Positions 1 to 10,021 of a DNA stretch of 64,000 bases are shown here, piece after piece. Made by a program: the position numbers and the translations under genes. Every line of letters starts with the position of its first letter. Within the stretch, counting starts at the first letter, position 1. The stretch is from Scleroderma bovista. Its lineage: Eukaryota; Basidiomycota; Agaricomycetes; Boletales; Sclerodermataceae. Under the pieces are notes generated by a model. That model was not told where the DNA came from, did not search any database, and saw nothing but the letters and a program-made list of their open reading frames with translations. The stretch is from contig JAYMGJ010000068.1 of assembly GCA_037178675.1 (NCBI GenBank), forward strand, positions 1 to 64,000, in the 5' to 3' direction.

Positions 1-2161
1 GCAAGGGTGTGGCGCCGAGAGTCAACGGGTGGCTATCCCAGATCACCAGATCTAATAGAACTCGAAAGTAAGGGCGAAAAGCAGTGGAAAAGGTGGATCA
101 ACGTGCCTGCATCGTATCCTGGAAAAAAGTTTATCACTTATACAAGCACAAAATTATAAGAACATACCTTCTCTAATGTAACCAAGCCTATAATCAAGAC
201 CGAGAACCTTCGACGGCATTGTCGTAATGGATGCAAGAGCGGTGTTGGCAGGAAAACCATAATAGTGTGCCTGCTGTGCGTCATGTAGGAGCCAACGAGA
301 CACAACAGCCGCAGGAGTGTCGCTCTAATGGAGCGGAAATGATAGGTATGAATTATTCCAGGAAATGTGCAATTCCCACCTTCATGACAACATCAAGGCC
401 AGCATCGTGCAAAATACGAGGGGCATAGGTAGAATGCCGGTATGCTTCGCGCTTGTACCTAGCAAAAGAGCCAAACATAGCAATCGCAGGGGTGTGATCT
501 GTCGATTATTATCAGTAGGCACACAAGGATAACAGGAAGGAAAGGACAAGCCAAATGCTTTCTTGAGGAGGTCGGGAACTAGATAAGCTTCATGTGCATG
601 GTGGAATACAGCAACAGGGAACTTGAACTCGGTTGTCAGCTACAGGTCGCGTCAGCTGAGCGACTGGAAATTCTTGCAGATAGGCAACCTCACTCGAACA
701 AAAGCATCCAAGTCAACTGCCTCGTAGCAGTGGACGTGAACCTAATGGACATCCGATTGAGTTGTAGTCTATCCTAACCTTATTCGCAAATAGATCAACC
801 TTGACTTTACCACGTAGCGTGTCGATCAGGGCTTCGTATTGCAGGTCCTCAGGGAAAGGACCAAGATCTTCCGTTGGGCCACCTTCAAGGACTTTAGCAC
901 AATAAGTGTCTTGCTTTTCCTTGAGCTGGCGTGCCTCGTCATATCTGTGGATGGTGTAAGGCCGACGCAGAAAGTGTGCGCACCGCTTACATAGTGCGGT
1001 ACGACCAGACAGTATCCATTCTAACACCGTCGTAATAACTTGCTAGGGGATGTCAACATAAAAGTAGTGAGCGACAGGACATGGCATACAGGGGTTCTCG
1101 CCTGAAGGACGAATGAAATGATGGAGGCATTAATCAAGTGCAATCATATATTTTACTAACCGCAAGCATGTCTACATTCCAGATCAGCACTTAACAAGGA
1201 TAATAGTATATGACATTACTTCATGTGACGCCACAACGGTGGAATGGAGTAATCAATCTCAGAACCATTCAGCCCGTAAGGAGGGGAAACAAGCATAGAC
1301 GAAGAGGATTTCTCTTTGGTCGATCGCATCTTTATTGTGAATGCCTGCCCGCCTATCATATGCGATCTCCCTCACCGACTTTAATGGAAAAAAGGAAGGT
1401 CTTACCGATAGCAGCTGCTGAACCTGGCAAAATGAGAGAGGTTGTCACCCCTCCTGATATAGAGAAATTGTATGCATCGTCGTGGGTGTTTAGGCCGTCT
1501 AATGACCGCAGCCACGGTTGGGTGAGGCCATTAGGTGAATTTACATCATTTGCCCCAGAGAGAACAGGTAAAGACATGACACCATGATGAGAATGCACAT
1601 CGACGATGCTGTAGTTAGAGTCAACGTGATGGATTGAAACTGGCGAGTTCTCTCATACCCTGGTGTTACCCAGGCTCCCTGTATAGCTTGTGGTCAGCGG
1701 GTGCACCACTTGAACATTAAAAGACTGACCTGGGCATCAATCGTAGTGACGAAGGCATTCCCGGCCACATTGATTTGCGTGCCTATCGCCTCAATGAGGC
1801 CAGAGCTTAATAGAATATCGCCAGTGATGATTTCGTTGCCATCTATGCCACCGGTCCAAATGGTTGCATTACGGATCAAGACGTCAGATGTGTCGGGTTG
1901 ATACCTATCGGACTGGGGGCGACTATCGAAGCCAGGGGGCGGCCCTGGAATCACGTTTAGCGCCTCGCATCGTGTAGTAACGGCGTTCGCGTTGAAAGGA
2001 ACCCGGACCACTCGTTTACTGTCAAATGTGCGCTGAACGGTAAAACTCAAGGCAGTGAATACGATGACGGCAAACGTGAGAAGTCTGAAATCAAGCCAGG
2101 GCCATCGGGTTCTTCGTCGGTGAAGTTGCCCAGGATACTGGACGGGGAAACCCTTCTCCAT
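1..2161 (-). CDS. membrane-anchored amidohydrolase (metal-dependent hydrolase), 3'-truncated by window edge
   Basis: Amidohydrolase-superfamily protein with an N-terminal membrane anchor at about residues 20-45. Visible landmarks in order: VLIRNATIWTGG (start of the composite domain), GAWVTPG, the metal-binding IVDVHSHHG, the family block LSGANDVNSPNGLTQPW, then VHVHCYEAVD, FPVAVFHHAHEAY, RYKREAYR, APRILHDAGLDVVMKSD and DLVIWDSHPLTLGATP. Exons on the minus strand: 2161-1730, 1678-1659, 1608-1406, 1352-1220, 1171-1161, 1101-1090, 1042-991 and 944 onward, continuing past position 1. Two very short exons (11 and 12 nt) are needed to keep WRHMK-HACGENPSSYYDGVRMD in frame. Two introns (106-52 and 551-499) appear to start with GC. 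In many fungi such proteins are annotated as composite-domain hydrolases or CE9-like; the substrate is unknown. The block that reads SDHP in relatives reads SDTP here. No internal break was seen. The stop codon lies outside the window. Confidence 0.85.
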
Positions 2162-3945
2162 GGGATGTAAGGTCCGGACACGGGGATGAAAGGACGTGCG
2201 ACGTTTTCCAGGAGATGCCTGCGTGTTGGATCCGATTTCTTATAAGTACCTCGACCATTCTTGGCACAGTATTTTTACAACGCCATTCACGTTATTTGCA
2301 AGGCCTTCTCAATCAGAAGGAGAATAAACACAACAAGACCATTACAACAGGTCGTTGACACCTGCTGGCACCTGGAATGAAGCAGCCTGACATAGAAGCG
2401 ACCACTGGGAGGCCAGCTGGAGGCGCCGATCGAGGCGCCGTTTCCGGTTGGCACAATGGTCCCAGGACAAGACAAGCTTCCTCTGATCCTCAAGCTAAGG
2501 AGGGCCAGCTATCGCGATGACGAGCCATAGCAACTAGTCGAAATTGTCGCACGACCTCTTTTTAGGTGCAAAATCTTTGTCAGAGGAAACTTTACAGTGA
2601 TTGGACTTTCTTTGAGACAAAAATATTATTTGTACAAAAGTAGTGGCCTTTGAACCTTAGCCACAATATTTGTATCTCAGAGGAGAGCTGTGTGCAGATT
2701 GGTTGCACACAATCAGGGTTGCGCTATTTCACGAATTTGGCCGCGTCGGATATCTGTGCCGTGACTTATTCTTTTAATTTTCCGTCAGGCGGCAGGGTGA
2801 TACGGTCGGCGATGAACGGCCAGCTCAAGAATTTATGTATCCTTACCCATGCCATGCGGCCCAGGCGTACGGTATTGTTGAACAGGATCCCATTGGTGTC
2901 GTGTTACGCACGCAGCCCAGTGTCGAGGAACATCGACAAGAATGGTCCCTGCAAGAGATGACAAGGTATAATAGGTTGGCATTGCAGGTATGTAGATTCC
3001 CCTTATCTTGTAGAGTTGAGTTCGATAAATTACGCCATTTTGGAAGCCAAACTCCATTAAGGTCGAGGAATATGAAATGCTGATTCTAGATGACAAGAAT
3101 TTCGTCCACAGATTGATCATAATTACCCTGGCCAAACCCGCGAGTAGTACGGACAGAAGCATGGTCACGTGCCAGCATTCACCTTGCAGCTAGTGTCTGG
3201 TGAGCACATGGGTGCCAAGAAGTGGACCCTCCCCTGCGCAGATCGAGGGTCGCATTTCCTTCGAATCAGAACCGACGGCATCTTCTCCGCGCTTTTCGAA
3301 ACGCTCACATCCAGCATAATTTTGTCCGATTTGGGAGAACCAAGGCCGAAACAGCCCTGTCGCTTCGCTCCGGCAGTGTGTGAATCATATGTGTATAGAA
3401 TGGGATTGTAGATGGATCTATTTTCAGTTTGTACAGCTGAAATACACACCTGAGGCATCAGTACGCTCGATCTTGTGTCTGCCGCGTTGACGTTGACATC
3501 TAACGACTCCGTAGTGGCCAAGATGACACTGGTAAATTATGTCTTCGCGATCTCGAGCCCCCCTCCCTTGTAGCACATGCGCTGACTAGTATCCATAACC
3601 AGCAGCGCCGCAGCTCGTTGTGTTGCCTTCGCTGCCACTCCCTGTTGGTCATCGTCACCGCCGCCGGCCATTTCCCCCTCCAGGTCTCTTGGGCAATCGC
3701 GATCGCGTGCGTTCTCGACCCGCCCAACGCCTTGACTGGCGTGTTCCATGGTGCGTATATGTCGATATCTTCGGCACTAACCCTTCTCCAGTGATCAGCA
3801 CGCTTCGGTCGCTCGATTTCGGACTTATCTAGTGAATTTCGCGTCCCCAGCTTTGCTTGACGCGTTCCGACGTTTTTCGCTCCCTTTCCGTGCCGTTCGA
3901 CAGGTTTGAATTTAAGTCATCCATGTCGGCATTTAGGGAGGGATC

Positions 3946-5085
3946 CTTCGATGGGTCTAACTCGGCTAATAAAAAGATGACATAAGCGCCCCTTTTTGCT
4001 CCGTGCTGCCGTTGCACCGCCCGAAGCTGTGCTGCACTGGTCACCCCCCGAATTTAATCTGATCAAATACTAAAAAATAGACACCTTATATTGAATATAT
4101 CATTGATTTTTTTATGTCATGTCACACCTCAAGGATTGTGAGCCTAGCAAGGGGCCTGGGGACAATGACGAGGCCAGCCAGCCAGCACAATTGCAGGCGA
4201 CGACGACGTGGAGCACGCAGCCAGTGCCACCACCACCACCACCACCACCACAGACGACAGCAACGCAGACTGGCAGCCAGGACCGATTCCAATGGCAAGT
4301 TGATGCCGAACGCAGATGGCGGATGGCGGATGGCATCGCGGGTGCACGCTGCAGCCACGGATACAATCGTCCCGAACCTATGAGTAGTATATATTCAGAG
4401 TAGCCTGCAACTTGAAGCTTGAAGCTTGAAGCCCGAATCTCCTCGTCCTACTTCTTGTGTGTCTAAGCTTGCCCAGCTATATTTCTCGTGCCCTCAGTCG
4501 TATTGCTCATATCGCGCACGCTCCCGCGCTTGTCGTATCCCGCGCTCATTATCTTAACACCAGGCAGCCAGGCCACCACCACAGCACCCATTCATCTTTA
4601 GTTTACACCTTGCAATATATTAGTCTACATATTGCCAATGTTGAAGTACATAGGTGTAAGATGAGGGCTGTTGCCGACGTAGGCGGAGTGGTGGGGCCGT
4701 TGTCTGCATGATGGTGCCCGAGTCTCGTTGGCATGCCTGAGAGATGGCCCACTCGACGTATTCGAGTACACCGGCAGTGACAGGCCAGCTGCCTCCCCAT
4801 CCTCGCGCGGTCGGGCACATGGCACTTCCTCCGATCACGACACTGTCGCCCTCATTGTCGGTGCCGCAGCCAACGGACGACAGGATGGTGGTGGACTGGC
4901 GCACGCCGTCGAGAGTTGAAGTCTTGCGGCAGAGTGTGACAAGAGAGCTGACGGGCCGGGGGTCAAAACGATTACTAATCATTTTCACCGCCGACTACAC
5001 TGCCTCTGCTTACTCCGAGACCGGTGCTCTGCCGGTTTCCCCTCTGTACGGCATACAGGGAATAGCCGAGTTAGACCCATCGAAG
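3946..5085. repeat. 23-bp exact inverted repeat pair, 1.1 kb apart
   Basis: TAGCCGAGTTAGACCCATCG followed by AAG is present on the plus strand at 5063-5085 and, reverse-complemented, at 3946-3968. Identity stops abruptly on both sides. The interval holds the CCA and CTTGAAG repeats. It may be a remnant of a dispersed element or a local inverted duplication; no target-site duplication or transposase was found. Confidence 0.6.
4227..4250 (+). repeat. (CCA)8 microsatellite
   Basis: Eight uninterrupted CCA units within non-coding or doubtful sequence. Confidence 0.9.
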
Positions 5086-5590
5086 TATACCTCGCATTTA
5101 GGTTCATGTGACATATATTATCATGAGCTTATTATGTACTATGCTCACCGAAGTGGGGTGGCAGTGGTTGATCAGGTGCTATAGCAAGACCATGTTGCTA
5201 CTACCTGGAAATGGGGTGGTCAGGTGTAGAAGCAAGACATAAGAGTCTAGGACTCAAATCTAATCAGAAGGTGACTCGAGAGAACAAAAGAACAGGCCGA
5301 TCATACGATATGCACTGCGGCTGAAGAATGATGGCGTCAAAAGTGAAACCAGAGTACATTTGGAAGGGTAAAACTGTATATATAGGGGTCTCGGGCAGAA
5401 CAGGTAGGGACAAATAGATACAAACAAAAGCGACGTCTTTAATATACGCCGAGTAATAATAATAATAATATATCTACTCCATACAGAAACAGACGGTATG
5501 CGGGGGCCGGGGGAAGGAAGTTGTACCCTATCCACAATTCGTAAACCACATCGGGCAAGAAGACACCGAGGGATTGTTCCCGGCTGCATG

Positions 5591-5597
5591 TATAAAG
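5591..5597 (+). promoter_or_regulatory. candidate TATA box of the P450 gene
   Basis: TATAAAG lies 72-78 bp upstream of the P450 start codon at 5669. Position and sequence are suitable for a core promoter, but there is no transcript evidence. Confidence 0.35.
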
Positions 5598-5668
5598 CAT
5601 ACCGTATACCCGCGCACTCCTTCAATCTCCTTCTGCTCCATTTCTTCTCGGACTGACCGTGATCGTCC

Positions 5669-8521
5669 ATGATGATGCAGACAGCTCTCTGTGCACTGTT
5701 CCTTGTCTCGGTTGTCTATGTCTTCTATCACAAACATGTCCGCAAGACGAGTCCACATTTTACCGTCCCCTACCCCCCTGGTCCTAAACCTTTTCCAATT
5801 TTTGGTAATGTGCGTGATCTGACGACGAAAGAGCTCTGGTTGCGTGCAGAGAAATGGGCCAAAGAGTTCGGTGGGTATCCACGAGGTTTCCTTTATGCCT
5901 TTCGTCTGATTGGTATAACCACACTGATTACTAACCACCTTTGACCAACAGGACGCATCACGTATCTCCACATATTTGGACAGGGACTTGTGTTTCTGAA
6001 TACACCCGAGGCAGCCTTCGAGCTCCTGGACAAGCGGAGCACATTATACTCCGATCGGCCTCATTTTGTTATGGCAAATGAATTGTAAGTAGCTCGTTCC
6101 GTATCTCATTTCCTGAAGTCAACGTACTGTTTAAACATTTATTGGTTTCATGGCCGCCTAATTGAAACTCGCCCTACCCACAGATGTGGGTGCGAAAATA
6201 TGGTTGCATTCACCCCCAGTGGCGAGAAATCGCGCCGGCAACGCCGCCTCTTCCAAATGGCGCTAGGCCAAGCCTGCATACGATCCTACTACCCACTTTT
6301 GGAACTTGAGACCAGGCCATTCCTCAGGCGTCTTTTGGAAGACCCAGAAAGGTATATGGATCACATCAGACGGTACGTTTGTCATTTTCTTGATAAGTGA
6401 TTTCACATTTATTGGTGCAGATACAATGGAGGTGTAATGCTCTTGGCCATATACGGACACCAGGTCAAGTCCGATGACGACGAATTCCTGAGGCTTGCTG
6501 GGGAATGCCTTGATTTGCTTGCAAATAGAATCGCATCGAACGGAGCTATTTGGCCTGTGGACGTGTTCCCATTTCGTGAGTCAATCCTTTCTCTTTTTGC
6601 CCCTGTTCTTTGCAAAACTCTGTTAGATTCGGGGTGTGTTACTAACGTTTTACTGACTTTTACGGTACACGAACCTGGCAACGATTGGCGAGAACAGTAA
6701 AATACCTTCCTTCTTGGTTCCCCGGTGCTTCCTTCATACGCAATGCGGTTCTATGGAAGGCCAAATTACAGGAGTTCGTGGATCGGCCGTATGAGTATGT
6801 GCTAGATGAGATGGTTAGTGGATTTCCCTTATTTTTCTCTGTACACCATCTTTCATAAACATGGTTGTTGCTCACGGGGATATAGAAAAAAGGAACAGCT
6901 AGGCCGTGTTTTGTCTCCATGCTTGTCGATCCGGATAATTTTGCCAGTAGTGGCGGCGATACTACCATGCAAACCGATGTGAAATACAAAATGATTGACG
7001 GCCTGAAGGACAGGTACAATCATACCAAATCTAGACGTGCACACCCGGGGGACTCGCAGAGCGACCACGATCTACGTTGGACAGCTAATTCGATGTATTC
7101 CGGTAGGTCAGTTGAACTAGTCTTCTCACCTCATCTGTTCTACCTTCCAGCGGTTGTATGCTGACATCTGTCCTCCATGCTAGTGTCGATACTGTAAGCA
7201 TTTGCCTCACTGCTGTTTCCATGTTTTGGCGCACCACAATATTTTCCCAACCTTGGAATGACAGACCCTCACCCTATTTATGCACTTCATGCTCGCAATG
7301 ATGCAACACCAACATGTACTTAAGCAAGCACAGGCCGAAATCGACGGCGTCATCGGTGGTGAGAGACTCCCTACATTCGAAGACAGGGAACAGTTGCCGT
7401 ACTGCAATGCGGTCTTTATGGAAACGATGAGGTGGGCAGTACCAGTCCCGTTAGGTGAGTGACGGAATTTCATCTGTACTTTCGTCTATTTGTTAGTGCG
7501 CTGATCTTTGGGGATGGTTGTGAATTATACAGGCCTTCCTCACAGACTAACAGAAGACGACGTGTATGAGGGGATGTTTATCCCGAAGGGGTCATTGGTA
7601 GGTCCTCCATGTTTATGGAATGCAACCCTGTTGAACAATCATTTTATTATATCGCGCATACCAGGTATTTGGTAATATATGGTACGGCGTGTTACTTATT
7701 TTTCGTGTAGAGCAGACGGCTATACTGATTCACAAATTTTCCTTTTGTTCCAAGGGCAATTCTGCGAGACGAAAAACTCTATCCAAACCCGCATGTCTTT
7801 GACCCAGAGCGGTTCCTTCGTTCTGCGCACGTACAGGCTTCGGGTAACCCTGATACCGTAGCACGTACCCCAAAATGGCCATTTAGGCCATCGGGACAAT
7901 CGAGTTCATCTGGTTCGTCCAGCTCGAACGTTCTCACAATACTTCTCTGAGTCAACGTGTCTACCAGACTCGCAGAGCTCCGAATGTCTTCCAACACCAG
8001 GGAGGACTAATGATGTGGTAGAGCGAAGACACGATCCAAGAACATATATATTTGGATTCGGAAGACGGTGCGCCCTCCCACAACTTAATCGCCTCCGTCA
8101 AGATGACGGATGACTAATGATAAATGTACAAACAGGCGATGTCCTGGCACCCACTTCGCCGAATCGTCAGTTTGGTTATTGATGGTGAGTATGATCGCGA
8201 CATTGGACATCTGCAAGAAGACGGTCACAGCCACGGACGAGCAAGGCAGTACGGGTCAAATTGCGGGAGTGCCGAATGCTGCGCCCGAGCCAGAGATCGT
8301 ATTTGAGAATTCAGTGTTTAGGTGCGTTCGACGTGTCTCATTCTAATTCACGTGTCCTGTCCATCAATTTCTCCATGCTCGGTTATGAGCAATGATGCTA
8401 TCATGAAGGGAGTGGCTGAAACTGACGCACATATTGTAGGCTACCCAACCCGTTCAAGTGTTCGATCCGCCCTAGGTCTGACCAGGCGTTGAGAATTTTG
8501 ATGGATGAAACAATCCATTAA
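5669..8521 (+). CDS. cytochrome P450 monooxygenase
   Basis: Class II (ER-anchored) P450. The N-terminus is a short hydrophobic anchor (about residues 3-20) followed by the proline hinge PYPPGPKPFPIFGN. Downstream motifs: I-helix GSVDTTLT, K-helix ExxR as ETMR, PERF as FDPERFL, and the heme loop FGFGRRRCPGTHF with the axial cysteine intact. Coding exons read as 5669-5870, 5952-6084, 6184-6372, 6421-6575, 6693-6813, 6886-7106, 7184-7193 (10 nt), 7265-7454, 7533-7597, 7665-7681, then 7755 onward, an exon containing DPRTYIFGFGRR ending near 8068, 8136-8321 and 8440-8521. The junction between NPDTVAR (about 7863) and DPRTY (about 8022) is uncertain: the stretch includes stops in all plausible continuous readings, so an intron of 90-160 nt must be assumed. 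The fold resembles basidiomycete O-methylsterigmatocystin-oxidoreductase-like P450s; the substrate cannot be inferred. No biosynthetic cluster partners lie next to it. Confidence 0.88.
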
Positions 8522-8847
8522 ATGTGATCAGATGGTGATGCCCCAGTGACTGGGAGTCCGGAGGGTTTTTGACGACACTGTGAAACGAATGAATCCCTAC
8601 ACTGCCATGCGATTGTCCCCCCCTCCCAGAGCGTAACCAATGTATATTGTTGAGTGTGTATGAATTAGTGCTTTATCTCAACAAGTCAACAACAAAATTC
8701 TACGTGGACTTTCCCTTTGCGGAGAATCAACTCCTTATGTAACTCTAGTCCTCTAGTCTCTAGACTAGCTGTTACGTTCTAGCGTAGTCAGCCACGACTA
8801 CACAAGGAGACTCATCAGCTCACGAGGGTCTGTAACTGTGCCCCGAG
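8522..8847. other. intergenic, P450 3' / ATG12 5' region
   Basis: 326 bp between two plus-strand genes. It holds a short duplicated stretch rich in CTAGTC near 8745-8765 and nothing else recognisable. Confidence 0.4.
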
Positions 8848-9500
8848 ATGACCCAAGCTCCAGGAAGTCCTGAAGAACCGGGACGTCAGACATCTCTCCC
8901 AGGCGAAGGTGCAGATGTTGTCTCGCCAGCCATCCAGGCTCTCGAAGCTTACAAGAAGAAGGACCCTTCCAAAGGTATGACATTTGGAATATGCATTGTA
9001 ATTCAGGTCCTCTGAATTATCTATGGATCTTCATGTGATGTCGTCTTTAATCAAACCTCTGGAATGAGTAGTCGTCGTACGCTTCAAGGCTGTTGGGAAC
9101 GCACCGATCATGAAGCAGAATTTCTACAAGATTACCGCTGCCAACCGTTTCCAGGCAGTAATACAATTTCTAAGGAAGGAACTAGGGTGGAAGGCTGGAG
9201 ATCCACTTGTACGTGCACTCCTGTCTATTACATACAGGAAGTGACGGTTGGCTGTGTCTGGTTGATTACAGTTCACATATATCAATCTGGCATTCTCTCC
9301 TGCACCCGATGATACTGTATCGAACTTGTACAAGGTATGCTCTTCCTGATTGCTTTCTCGATGCTATTTACTGGTTTCACGCTTGTACAGTCTTTTGCGA
9401 CGGATGGACATTTGATCGTGAACTATAGGTGCGCCTTTCTTCGACCTCCCAGTTGCTTTATCTGAGAGCCCCGTGCAGCACAACAGCGGCATGGGGCTGA
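8848..9500 (+). CDS. ATG12: autophagy ubiquitin-like protein ATG12
   Basis: Ubiquitin-like modifier that is conjugated to ATG5 through ATG7 and ATG10; the ATG12-ATG5/ATG16 complex promotes ATG8 lipidation on the phagophore. Five exons (8848-8974, 9072-9208, 9272-9334, 9391-9428, 9479-9500) sum to 387 nt, giving 128 residues. The ubiquitin-like core begins at [16 protein letters not shown] and continues through [29 protein letters not shown] and [18 protein letters not shown]. It ends in TTAAWG, so the conjugating C-terminal glycine is exposed without processing, as the family requires. The last 22-nt exon is essential because it carries that glycine. The N-terminal roughly 40 residues are a variable, Pro/Gly-rich tail. 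Family assignment is very secure. Confidence 0.95.
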
Positions 9501-10021
9501 ATCGTTAGATAAAGCACCCCACCTTCCCATCAATTTTAAGTGGACCCTTTGTCGCCTTTCGGTATAAAATACCTCCGTAATACTAGGTTACGCCAAGGAT
9601 AACGCTTGTCCCATAATGTATGCGGTGGTACTTCAAAATGACGCAACTTGTGTGCACCGCGTCGCATTGCTAGGCAAATGTAAGTTGGTCCGGGATGAGT
9701 ACCACGTCAGAAATGCTTGTCTCTCTGTTTGTTGTCTCCAACTCCAAAATCAGTTGGGGGTTGTCAAAGTAATTTTGGCTTATGTAACCGCACACAAAAA
9801 CGCGTGAAAAGGACCGAAAGCGAACTGTGGAGAATTTCCCTAAAGTCGAAAGGAAGATTATCTTCCGTCGAGTCTTTGGTCTGCCTAGAGGGGACTAACG
9901 GAAAAGCATCAACAAGTATGTGATGTCTAATTCGATGGTCACATAGAAACCTAACCTAGATGTTCGATGCTCCAGTCAACGGATCATCAAGCAACGTTGC
10001 TCTGTGTGGGACACAATACTC
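9501..10021. other. intergenic, 521 bp
   Basis: Region between ATG12 and the F-box gene. A TATAAAAT string lies near 9564, too far from the 10022 start to be assigned. No other gene or repeat was seen. Confidence 0.4.

Larger units (their letters stand above)
2162..5668. other. gene-poor 3.5-kb segment with low-complexity DNA
   Basis: No confident gene. Open frames exist but lack family motifs. On the minus strand, fragments around 3521-2833 are partly hydrophobic (about 3168-3090) and could be an eroded membrane-protein gene. On the plus strand, 4744-5184 is an open Pro/Ser-rich frame of 146 codons from an ATG, without recognisable domain. Simple repeats: (CCA)8 at 4227-4250, three copies of CTTGAAG at 4411-4431, and a TAA run at 5454-5470. 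A 23-bp sequence occurs twice in opposite orientation (3946-3968 and 5063-5085). The last few hundred bases should contain the P450 promoter. Confidence 0.5.

Noticed and set aside
4114..4403. Proline- or histidine-rich small proteins around the CCA repeat
   Set aside because: All frames on both strands are opened by the microsatellite; no splice or family support.
10004..10021. Longer N-terminus of the F-box protein starting at 10004
   Set aside because: The codon at 10004 is GTG; the first ATG is at 10022, which agrees with a coiled-coil start.
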